From the IMG/VR virus record IMGVR_UViG_3300021091_000126, positions 1 to 48,506 of that record: a DNA stretch of 48,506 nt, one strand, 5' to 3'. The first letter of the stretch is position 1, and every line of letters starts with the position of its first letter. The notes under the pieces were generated by a model. It was not told where the DNA came from. It ran no database searches and saw only the letters and a program-made list of their open reading frames with translations. The translations under genes and the position numbers were made by a program. The stretch comes from a virus. Shown here in pieces: positions 1 to 7,286 of the stretch.

Positions 1-868
1 CCATTTTTGTTTCTTGAAAAGAAATTCTCATTGTTGTTGAAACTGGAGCTCCATTTGGTAGTCTAGCCCATGCACCATCTGGTGTATATGATACATTAAA
101 ATCAGTGATGACTGACGGTTTGTATTGTGTTACCCATGGACTTACTTCATTACCTTTTCTAAAAGTAACGTCAACAATTTGCGGCACTGTGACGAAGGAT
201 GCTTTTTCATCACCAGCACCTCCGTACGATGGTAGAGTTGCGAATTTGAAAGCATGAATAATTTGTCTGATTCTTCCACAATCAGCCTCATTAAATGGCG
301 TCATTTTAAATGATAAACTAAAGTTTCTCATCTTTGGTCCTTTATATAACACTTCAGTGTTTGGGTTTAAAATTTGCCCAGTTGATGCGGCAAAGACATC
401 ATTGACAGACAAACTACCAAAATTTGCTTTTGCAAGTAACTCACTGATACCTTTTGCTGCTAAAGTACCTTTATTAATGGCATTATTAAATGTTGTTGTA
501 CCCGCTGCAATCGTTGCGTTCAGGGTACCACCAAGATCTTTTCCACTAAATGCTCCAAATGCTCCCAATGCTCCTCTAGCTATTGTGCTTATATTAGTAT
601 CTGTCCAACTAGCACCATATTGTCCTTCAATATCTTCTGGCATATACATTATAACAGTTTTTCCAGTTGATTTTAATCCTGAAGAAGATTTGTTATAAGC
701 ATCCAGCGATGCTTCCGTAATAAATCCGTCTTTACTAAAAGGAGCAGTATAATCATAGAAAGTAAACAACACATATTCCATGTCTTGCCCGATAGCTTCA
801 TACGGATATCGCAGCTGCTCCTTCTTCGGTGTTTTTGGCCCTGTGCTGACGCCTGTTGATGGTAACAT
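1..868 (-). CDS. 48: Baseplate tail tube cap, gp48-like (3' end outside window)
   Basis: I translated this from the complement. It reads in from the left edge and starts at an ATG at 868-866 that overlaps the TAA of the next minus-strand gene (TAATG coupling). About 289 residues are visible; T4 gp48 is about 364, so roughly the last fifth is missing. The stretch NPNTEVLYKGPKMRNFSLSF, followed by a TP-NEAD segment and an amphipathic RIRQIIHAFK-like helix, matches the tube-like core of gp48/gp54 family proteins. These caps sit on the hub and nucleate tail tube polymerisation. Paralogy between gp48 and gp54 leaves gp54 as the alternative. The neighbouring gp4 homologue supports a T4-type late cluster. 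Confidence 0.8.
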   Translation of the reverse strand, partial: MLPSTGVSTGPKTPKKEQLRYPYEAIGQDMEYVLFTFYDYTAPFSKDGFITEASLDAYNKSSSGLKSTGKTVIMYMPEDIEGQYGASWTDTNISTIARGALGAFGAFSGKDLGGTLNATIAAGTTTFNNAINKGTLAAKGISELLAKANFGSLSVNDVFAASTGQILNPNTEVLYKGPKMRNFSLSFKMTPFNEADCGRIRQIIHAFKFATLPSYGGAGDEKASFVTVPQIVDVTFRKGNEVSPWVTQYKPSVITDFNVSYTPDGAWARLPNGAPVSTTMRISFQETKM

Positions 869-1545
869 TATTCTACATCCTCGATGTCTTCTGGTTTGCC
901 ATAACCTTTTATGATTCTCTTTGCTTTGAATCTAGTATAGAATTTTTCATTAGTTTCTTTCCACACATCAGCAGATTTATATGGAAATTTTTGACCATTT
1001 TTATCTCTAACAAAACTTTCTACAGGCAGGGCAATAGATGTTTCCCACTCAGCAGATGCTAAGTCCAAAAGAAATCCATCAATGTGGTCTGTTATATATT
1101 TATGGATAATACACGTAGGCACGTTAACTTTATCATCCATTAAATCTTGTATAATTTTTAATCTTTTATTTGGATGTACATAATGTAAATTGGCAGCAAT
1201 GAAATGATCTCTATTGGCACGTATCACATATGCTAAAGGAAACTGATCGTAGTATGGTAGATACTTCATCTTTGCTTTGTATTCAAACAAGAATAGTCTT
1301 CCTTGTTTAGCATATCTTCTTATTTCATTTTTGTCTTGCTTGTCTTCATCTTGTATCCTATCTCTTCTTTCTTCTTTTACCGTTTTTTCTGGTTTAGATT
1401 TATATTCTAAAGCCATTTTTTTAACAGTTTGACGATACCATGACCATGTTTTATCTTCACCATCGGTAAGTTTCTGGACACGCTCAAAGATAGTCTCGTA
1501 GTTTTTGCCACCAGACTTACTATCTTTGCCGAATCCTTTTGCCAT
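868..1545 (-). CDS. Conserved T4-like late protein, function unassigned
   Basis: This is a 225-residue protein between the gp48-like and gp4-like genes on the same strand. Its start lies 2 bp after the gp4 stop and its stop overlaps the gp48 start, so it should be co-transcribed and translationally coupled. The N-terminal third is very Lys/Glu-rich and probably helical. The central part contains FLFEYKAKMKYLPYYDQFP and a NLHYVHP motif, a pattern I associate with a conserved protein of marine T4-like phages lying next to these same neighbours. I cannot name the T4 equivalent. It does not resemble T4 gp53. Inference from position: a virion assembly or tail/neck component. Confidence 0.7.
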   Translation of the reverse strand: MAKGFGKDSKSGGKNYETIFERVQKLTDGEDKTWSWYRQTVKKMALEYKSKPEKTVKEERRDRIQDEDKQDKNEIRRYAKQGRLFLFEYKAKMKYLPYYDQFPLAYVIRANRDHFIAANLHYVHPNKRLKIIQDLMDDKVNVPTCIIHKYITDHIDGFLLDLASAEWETSIALPVESFVRDKNGQKFPYKSADVWKETNEKFYTRFKAKRIIKGYGKPEDIEDVE

Positions 1546-1546
1546 G

Positions 1547-1981
1547 TTAGACTCCTAGGTGATCTTCTGTCAGTATTAGAAACTCCATGCGTCTATCTTC
1601 ACACCATTCTTTAGCTGCTTCCCACTTCGCCATATTTTTATAGTAAGATAATACCTTATCTTTATAAATTTTTGTTTGTTTTTTCTGTGGGTCAGGGGGT
1701 ATTGTTTGTTTCTTTGGTTTAATTTCAATAAGATATTTCTTTATTTCACCAGTTTTTGTTTGTATTTTAATATAAAAGTCAACGTAGTAGCGATGTACTC
1801 TACCATCAATAGGTGAGCGATACGGTATCACACATTCTTCACTGCCCCATTGCAATACGCTGGGATTTTTATCACAGAATATCATAAACTTTCTTTCCCA
1901 AAGAGACCGATAGATTATGTTTGTCGGATTCCCTTTGTACTTCTGTGGATTTTCAGGTCTATACTTTCCAGAGTATGCCAT
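1547..1981 (-). CDS. 4: Head completion protein gp4-like
   Basis: The protein has 144 residues against about 150 in T4 gp4 (gp50/gp4 family). It starts MAYSGKYRPENPQKYKGNP, continues IIYRSLWERKF, then VLQWGSEECVIPY, a YYVDFYIK strand, EIKPKKQTIPP and a final LILTEDHLG. Each block has an obvious counterpart in T4 gp4 (MAYSGKW, YRSNWE, WGSE-VIPY, IEIKPKKE, ILTEDGL). gp4 is needed to finish DNA-filled heads before tail joining. The E-x-K element (EIKPK) with the preceding Asp gives the family a nuclease-like appearance. The start is the first ATG after a divergent late-promoter region. It is the promoter-proximal gene of the minus-strand unit. Confidence 0.92.
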   Translation of the reverse strand: MAYSGKYRPENPQKYKGNPTNIIYRSLWERKFMIFCDKNPSVLQWGSEECVIPYRSPIDGRVHRYYVDFYIKIQTKTGEIKKYLIEIKPKKQTIPPDPQKKQTKIYKDKVLSYYKNMAKWEAAKEWCEDRRMEFLILTEDHLGV

Positions 1982-1986
1982 AAATA
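1979..1986 (+). promoter_or_regulatory. Late promoter box (CATAAATA), rightward
   Basis: CATAAATA differs from the T4 late consensus TATAAATA at one base and lies 28 bp before the ATG at 2015, the usual distance. Its first three bases are the start codon complement of the gp4-like gene. It is likely read by host polymerase carrying the phage gp55-type sigma factor (family knowledge). Confidence 0.6.
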
Positions 1987-2008
1987 ATAATATAGTTTCC
2001 GCATATCT

Positions 2009-2016
2009 ATTTAGAT
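2009..2016 (-). promoter_or_regulatory. Late promoter box (TCTAAATA), leftward
   Basis: On the complement the sequence reads TCTAAATA, one mismatch from TATAAATA, and lies 27 bp before the gp4-like ATG at 1981. It overlaps the start codon of the rightward gene and faces the box at 1979-1986. Confidence 0.5.
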
Positions 2017-2683
2017 GGCAAAGACGGTATTCACTGGTGATGCAGGTATTAGCAGTTTTCTAGGAGGCATTGCCAAAACAGGTGGCATGGCAATGTCAAA
2101 TCTGTATGCGGTGCAATTTAATTTAGATGGAGAGAGAAATAAATTGTTATTGAAGGACCTGGATCAGATAGGATTTAGTAAACTAATTGGTAATAATACT
2201 GCATATGCTATGCTCACTTTGTTATGTGAAGAAGCATCTCTTCCAGGTATGCAAGCAAATACTGGTCAAACAACTGGCACTTACGTCGGCGGTGGTCAAG
2301 TTAATTATGCACACACAAAATCTTTTACAGATATAACTCTTGGGTGGACATGTGATGCTAATTTGTTGCCTTTAAAATTCATAAACATGTGGTTAAGTCG
2401 TCATGTTTTTGATGAAGGAACTGGATTTGCTAGTAGACTCTCTAATACACAGGTAAGATATCCAGACGAATACATGTGTCCAAGCATTACAATTACTAAA
2501 GCGGAAAGAAGTTCAACAAAAACATTAGGTAGAGTTAGCGGAATATATACATTACATGATGCATGGCCATATTCTATTCAAAGCACTCCTCTTTCTTATG
2601 GTGCATCTACTCTTTTGAAAGTAACAGCATCATTTTATTACAGGAAATGGTCATTTGACCCAGAAAATATTACATTATCATAA
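2015..2683 (+). CDS. Tail-tube-fold protein (gp19/gp54 family)
   Basis: The protein has 222 residues. The N-terminus is Gly/Ala-rich and a SNLYAVQFNL strand follows. The core contains CEEASLPGMQANTGQ, a Gly-rich GTYVGGGQVNY turn, KSFTDITLGW and a LKFINMWLSRHVFDEG helix, the layout of the T4 gp19 tube fold shared by tube, tube-initiator and hub ring proteins. It opens the rightward cluster and is followed 6 bp later by the gp26-like gene. Because the order tube, chaperone, tape measure holds here, it may be the tube-initiator (gp54-like) rather than the main tube subunit; the latter in cyanophages usually lies beside the sheath gene, which is not in this window. Confidence 0.75.
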   Translation: MAKTVFTGDAGISSFLGGIAKTGGMAMSNLYAVQFNLDGERNKLLLKDLDQIGFSKLIGNNTAYAMLTLLCEEASLPGMQANTGQTTGTYVGGGQVNYAHTKSFTDITLGWTCDANLLPLKFINMWLSRHVFDEGTGFASRLSNTQVRYPDEYMCPSITITKAERSSTKTLGRVSGIYTLHDAWPYSIQSTPLSYGASTLLKVTASFYYRKWSFDPENITLS

Positions 2684-2689
2684 AACATT

Positions 2690-3406
2690 ATGGCATTACC
2701 AAAACCCACAGTCCCAACTTATGAATTGGAATTACCTTCAACAGGTAAGACAATTAAATATAGACCATTCTTAGTGAAAGAAGAAAAACTTCTTCTGATT
2801 GCTACTGAGTCTGGTGATGATAAGCAAATGAGAGATGCTATCATTGAAATTCTAAAATCATGTATTCTTACACGCGGAGTAAAAGTAGAAGATCTTCCAA
2901 TGTTTGATTTGGAATATGTTTTTCTACGCATTCGTGCTAAATCTGTCGGTGAATTAGTTGAAATGATTTTTACTGCCAAAGATGATGGAGAAACTAAACT
3001 TCCATATACATTAAATCTTGAGGAAGTTGAATGTATTAAACCAGAAGGACATGATAAAAAGATATCTCTTTCTGATAGCAGTGGTTTAATTATGAAGTAT
3101 CCAAGCATGGAGCAATTTATTACATCACAAATTCTACAAAAAGAACAATCAACGGAAGAAGTATTTGATGAAGTTATTAATTGCGTTGAGCAAATTTATG
3201 ATGGGGATGAAGTATGGGAAGCAAAAACTACACCAAAGAAAGAGATTAAAGAATACTTAGAAGGTTTGACAAGTAAACAATTTGAAGAAATTCAAAAGTT
3301 TTTTGCTACTATGCCTAAAGTATCACACTCTTTTACTTTAAATAATAAAGAAACTGGAGTGGATTCTGAATATACTATTGAAGGACTTACTAATTTTTTC
3401 GGATAA
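2690..3406 (+). CDS. 26: gp26-like baseplate/tail assembly protein (frame 0 product)
   Basis: The protein has 238 residues and resembles the T4 gp26 baseplate family (T4 gp26 is about 208). Visible features are an N-terminal beta segment (VPTYELELPSTGKTIKYRPF), then VKEEKLLLIA, an acidic segment and YPSMEQFI. T4 gp26 acts in hub assembly. By position, after a tube-fold gene and before tape-measure-like genes, it sits where the tail assembly chaperone (lambda gpG type) lies in other tailed phages. The last codons are AAT TTT TTC GGA TAA, containing a T-TTT-TTC slippery heptamer, and a -1 frame continues past the stop (next entries). Confidence 0.85.
   Translation: MALPKPTVPTYELELPSTGKTIKYRPFLVKEEKLLLIATESGDDKQMRDAIIEILKSCILTRGVKVEDLPMFDLEYVFLRIRAKSVGELVEMIFTAKDDGETKLPYTLNLEEVECIKPEGHDKKISLSDSSGLIMKYPSMEQFITSQILQKEQSTEEVFDEVINCVEQIYDGDEVWEAKTTPKKEIKEYLEGLTSKQFEEIQKFFATMPKVSHSFTLNNKETGVDSEYTIEGLTNFFG
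3394..3400 (+). promoter_or_regulatory. Putative -1 ribosomal frameshift site (T TTT TTC)
   Basis: The heptamer T-TTT-TTC fits X-XXY-YYZ in the frame of the gp26-like gene (codons TTT 3395-3397 and TTC 3398-3400), four bases before its TAA stop. Slipping back one base continues at CGG (3400) into a 62-codon open frame. I did not find a convincing downstream pseudoknot by eye. Confidence 0.6.
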
Positions 3407-3588
3407 GTCTCTTCCATGAAACACTTGTGAATTTTTATCAGACTAATTTTAATCTGATGTATTTTCATAAGTTTTCTCTTACTGAATTGGAAGAGATGTT
3501 ACCGTGGGAAAGAGAGGTATATGTTACTATGTTGATAAATCATCTTAAAGAAGAAGAAGATAGACAAAAACAGAAACAGTTTAAATGA
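3400..3588 (+). CDS. Frameshift extension of gp26-like protein (tail chaperone T-like segment)
   Basis: The -1 frame is open from 3394 to the TGA at 3586-3588 and has no ATG near its beginning. The first ATG (3457) would give only 43 residues and GTG at 3427 only 53. Read from the slip site it adds 62 residues, making a fusion of about 299. The segment SLFHETLVNFYQTNFNLMYF and LPWEREVYVTML look protein-like throughout, including the part upstream of any ATG, and the tail is charged (KEEEDRQKQKQFK). LPWEREVYV-type motifs are typical of small proteins downstream of gp26 in marine T4-like phages. Its stop overlaps the next start (ATGA at 3585). The alternative is independent translation from GTG 3427 or ATG 3457. 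Confidence 0.7.
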   Translation, partial: RISLFHETLVNFYQTNFNLMYFHKFSLTELEEMLPWEREVYVTMLINHLKEEEDRQKQKQFK

Positions 3589-6500
3589 ATCCCGCACAAC
3601 CGCCAGAAGGAATACTAGATCCCAAAAAACCTTATTGGTCTGCTGATAGGGTTGGCGAGGCAACTTGGTTGCGTCTCAAAGGTAATCTAACTGGTAGACG
3701 AGTAGAGGGGTTGAGCGAAAACTTCACATCCTATGTAAAACTTGGTGATGCTGATGCTGATAGGTTAATTGAAAACCTTAAAAAATGGGGTAAGTATCCT
3801 CAACTAAATCAGAAGGATAAGTCTGGTGGTGCATATAATGCTGAACCATACCAAAAGTGGTTGGTAGAAGAGTTTCTTGAGAAACCTTTCCGCGAAGAAG
3901 TAGATAAGAAAATTGAAGAAGCTGCTATACAGTCTAGACTAAAAGAATTAGACGAAACAAGAAAAGAAGTTAAGGAAGCAGAAACAAAAGAAGAAGTTGC
4001 TGCTGTCATTGAAGATAAGGTAGAAGTATTAGAAGCAATTAAGGAGGATATGAATCCTCGTCCTACAGAAAATAAGATTCCTGATCCCTGGGAAGGAAGT
4101 TATAATACTCCAAAATCAAAAAAGAAACCAAAGAGAAGAAAATTAAAAAGACCTACTGGAGTAATTAAAAAAACCAAGAAAAAATCAACACAAAATAAAC
4201 AAGCACCAAAGACAAATAGAAAAACAAAACCATCATTCGGTAAAACGGTTGGTGGTGGACTCAAATCTATTGCATCTTCTATAGGTGGTGCTGGTGGCAC
4301 AGCTTCTGGTGGTTCTGGTGGTTCTACAGGGGGCACATACACTCCGACAGCAGCTGGAGAAGGACCATCAATGCTCTCATTTGCTAGATGGATTTCTGGG
4401 AAGATAAAAAAATCTTTTGAAGACGCTAAAGAAGAGAAGAAAAGGTCGGATGAAGCAGCCGCAAATGGTGCTGACATACCAGCAGAGCAAAGAGAAAAAG
4501 GTTACTTTTTAAAGAAAGCAATTGGTTATCATTTTGGTGGTGAAGCATACGATAAAACTTTCGGTGCATTTTTAGAAAGTAAACCATTTAAAAAAACTAG
4601 TCAGTTATCTACATTTTCATCGCAATTTGATTACGGTGAAGATGATCCGAAGGCAAAGCAAAAGAGTAAGGATAGTATAAAAGATATTGGGTCTGGATTT
4701 AGACAAGTAGGAAGGTCTTTAGAGAAAATTAATCAATCTTTAAATACTCAAATTACTTTAACGCAAAAATTAGTTTCAGAAACAACTAGGTATGCAGATA
4801 TATCTGAGCAAATAAGTCAGCAGTTATTAGGTCTTACTGACATAGAAGTTAATAACATAGCAGATGAAGCAGTAAAATCTAAGTCTCCTGATATAAATGT
4901 AGACGCAGATATTTCTATCGGTAATGAAAAATCTGGTGGTGGACTTCTTGATACCATTTTTGATGTTATAGATGGAATAGATGACATTGCTGATTTAGCA
5001 GACAGAAGAAAAGGAAGAAATATAAATGCCACACAAAAGAATCAAAGAGGTGGAAGAAGAACTAATATTACTGGTGATGCGCCAAAAAGAAAAAGTAGAT
5101 TTAACATACCAAAAATATTTGGTAGGAGAAAATCATTTGCTTCTGGTGGAATAATACCAAACACTAGTGTTCCAGCTTTAGTTGGTGAAGCAGGACCAGA
5201 AATTATTTTGAGAAATAAAACTCCCAAGAAAATGGCTGCTGGTGGTGTTGTTGGTGGTGGTGATGTGAGTAATATTTCTTCTGCTGTTGGGTATGGTGGT
5301 ATAAAGGGTGGAGAAGTTATGGGTCTTGCTCAACCATTTACTGAGGTAATGGAGCTACCAATTAGAACTTCTGGCGCAATCATGTTAGCAAACATGGGGA
5401 CTTTTCTGAGAGGAATGGGACCACTTGGCGGTGTATTTGCTCCCATATTTAAACCAATGGTTTCTCCTTTCTCTAAATCATTTGGCATTGATAAGAATGT
5501 TATTAACTCTGCTCTCTTTGGTGCTTTGCCAGATAGAAGAAGTGCAATATCAATGCTGGGTGGTATATTTGATGGTCTTGGTATATTTGGGAAGGGTAAA
5601 AAAGGTAAGAAAGCGAAGCAGAAACCTCCTGGTCCTCCAGGAAGCGGCAATGATTTCTGGACATTGGCAGCAGTTGCTGCACTTGAAGATAGTACTGCTC
5701 AAGGACAAGCTGATGTTGCACAATCTGTCTATAATAGATTAGCGAATGGTGGGTGGGGGTCTACTATCCACGAAATTTTAACTGGAGATGGACAGTATCA
5801 AGTAGCATTTACTAATCCAACTGCAACAGGTGGCGGAGGATCTAAAGTCGCTGATGTCTGGAAAAGTATCACTGATGCTGATAGTGCTGCAGCTGCCATA
5901 CAATATTACTATGAAGGGAGAGGGCAGACAGTTACTTTAGAGCAAGCAAAGAAAAAGGCAGAGGATGCTGCCCGAGCAATATCTGACCCATCTTTACAAC
6001 AAAATGCTGCTCAGTTTGTTGGACCTCGCACAGACTTCAGAGCAGATCAACCAGCTGGTGTTACTGATGGAGTTGAAAGACCTACAGGCGGAAACTATTT
6101 CTTCAATGAGTTGCCAAGAAACTTACAGACAGCAGCACCAGTGCCATCATTTGCTGCTGGTGGTAATATAGGACAAGGAAAATTTGGAAAACTTTTAGGT
6201 TCTTTTATTGTTGAGGGGCCAATGAAAGGATATCCACTTCCATTACCTAGCAATAAAAATATTGAAGTGCATGGCACAGAAAGAGTGAAAATATATGAGA
6301 AGGGAATTGCTATTAGACCAATAGAAACACCTGAGTATAGTCAGTCTAAAAATCCTCAGCAAACTTCTAGAAGAAACCAACAGTTAGATAAAGAAATAGG
6401 ATTGCAAGCTGCTGGTGGATTGAATGTCTTGAGTGGTTTGAAAAAATTTGCTACTAGTTTAGTCAAAAAATATAATCCATTCAAAGCAAAAGGATTGGGT

Positions 6501-7262
6501 AGAGGTACGAGAGCAACTGCTGGATTTACTGGAATGGGCAAAGCGGGTTTTGATGCCATAAATGCTGGAGCAAAATTTATAGAATCTAAAAAAGCAATGA
6601 TACTTGGGCGTGGTGCTTATTCTGCACCACATATCAATACTGCTAAGAGATACGCTGGAACTTCAGGTTCATTCGGTGGTAAACAAGCAGCTGGTGGTAT
6701 TATTAAAACTATTGTGCCTGCTAACGCATGGCGCTTAAATTTTCTTGAGCCACAATCTAAAGTAAGAGGAGAAGTGTTTGATAAGGGTAGAGTATTAGCA
6801 AATAAGATAATGTCGGGACAGTATTCCAATAGTCCTTTGGCAAATAAACTGAAGCAACAAATGACGAGAGGGTATGTTTCTCCAGACCTCTCTATTTCTG
6901 GGTCCAATTTAAAAATGTTAAAAGTTTTTGGTAAGGTAGTAAGAATTGCAGACTTGCCATTGATAGGTGATATGTTGTTCCCAGAATCTACTGCAACTTA
7001 TGACCAAATAAGTGGTCCAAATGCATGGTATAATAACCCTGATATATCACCAGATGTGAAACAAAAGATGATGCAGCAATTTCAAACAATGAGAGCTCCA
7101 GCACCTTCTCAATCTACAGTGAATGTAGTAACTGTAATGCAGTCTAAACCTAGAGTAATTCCTTTGGCAGCACCAGCAGCTCCAGCGACTGTTATGCCAA
7201 GAAATTCTCAGGGAGATGCATCGAAAGCAATACAGTTAGAAAAGTTACGTCGTCACTCATAA
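3585..7262 (+). CDS. Tape-measure-like virion protein with SleB-like cell wall hydrolase domain
   Basis: The protein has 1225 residues. Residues 1-230 are charged, with a coiled-coil-like Glu/Lys stretch (about 110-165) and a very basic Lys-rich segment (about 175-215). A Gly/Ser linker leads to GTYTPTAAGEGPSMLSFAR, a module repeated at the start of the next gene. An IDDIADLADRRKGRN motif and FASGGIIPNTSVPALVGEAG, typical of tape measure proteins, follow. Residues about 690-790 form a SleB/CwlJ-like hydrolase (VAALEDSTAQGQADVAQSVY): the family's catalytic Glu corresponds to E701, with the NRL motif after it. The C-terminal third has more AAGG tape-measure motifs. It probably occupies the tail lumen or hub and cleaves host peptidoglycan at infection. 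Confidence 0.75.
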   Translation: MNPAQPPEGILDPKKPYWSADRVGEATWLRLKGNLTGRRVEGLSENFTSYVKLGDADADRLIENLKKWGKYPQLNQKDKSGGAYNAEPYQKWLVEEFLEKPFREEVDKKIEEAAIQSRLKELDETRKEVKEAETKEEVAAVIEDKVEVLEAIKEDMNPRPTENKIPDPWEGSYNTPKSKKKPKRRKLKRPTGVIKKTKKKSTQNKQAPKTNRKTKPSFGKTVGGGLKSIASSIGGAGGTASGGSGGSTGGTYTPTAAGEGPSMLSFARWISGKIKKSFEDAKEEKKRSDEAAANGADIPAEQREKGYFLKKAIGYHFGGEAYDKTFGAFLESKPFKKTSQLSTFSSQFDYGEDDPKAKQKSKDSIKDIGSGFRQVGRSLEKINQSLNTQITLTQKLVSETTRYADISEQISQQLLGLTDIEVNNIADEAVKSKSPDINVDADISIGNEKSGGGLLDTIFDVIDGIDDIADLADRRKGRNINATQKNQRGGRRTNITGDAPKRKSRFNIPKIFGRRKSFASGGIIPNTSVPALVGEAGPEIILRNKTPKKMAAGGVVGGGDVSNISSAVGYGGIKGGEVMGLAQPFTEVMELPIRTSGAIMLANMGTFLRGMGPLGGVFAPIFKPMVSPFSKSFGIDKNVINSALFGALPDRRSAISMLGGIFDGLGIFGKGKKGKKAKQKPPGPPGSGNDFWTLAAVAALEDSTAQGQADVAQSVYNRLANGGWGSTIHEILTGDGQYQVAFTNPTATGGGGSKVADVWKSITDADSAAAAIQYYYEGRGQTVTLEQAKKKAEDAARAISDPSLQQNAAQFVGPRTDFRADQPAGVTDGVERPTGGNYFFNELPRNLQTAAPVPSFAAGGNIGQGKFGKLLGSFIVEGPMKGYPLPLPSNKNIEVHGTERVKIYEKGIAIRPIETPEYSQSKNPQQTSRRNQQLDKEIGLQAAGGLNVLSGLKKFATSLVKKYNPFKAKGLGRGTRATAGFTGMGKAGFDAINAGAKFIESKKAMILGRGAYSAPHINTAKRYAGTSGSFGGKQAAGGIIKTIVPANAWRLNFLEPQSKVRGEVFDKGRVLANKIMSGQYSNSPLANKLKQQMTRGYVSPDLSISGSNLKMLKVFGKVVRIADLPLIGDMLFPESTATYDQISGPNAWYNNPDISPDVKQKMMQQFQTMRAPAPSQSTVNVVTVMQSKPRVIPLAAPAAPATVMPRNSQGDASKAIQLEKLRRHS

Positions 7263-7265
7263 ATA
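7258..7265 (+). promoter_or_regulatory. Late promoter box (CATAAATA)
   Basis: CATAAATA overlaps the stop codon of the preceding gene and lies 21 bp before the ATG at 7287. One mismatch from the T4 late consensus. It could boost expression of the second tape-measure-like gene. Confidence 0.45.
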
Positions 7266-7286
7266 TTTTTCGTGCAGGAATAACAA

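Noticed and set aside
868-1545. Assignment as baseplate wedge gp53 or DNA end protector gp2
   Set aside because: The sequence does not match the T4 gp53 pattern I know and I see no clear gp2 signature; left unassigned.
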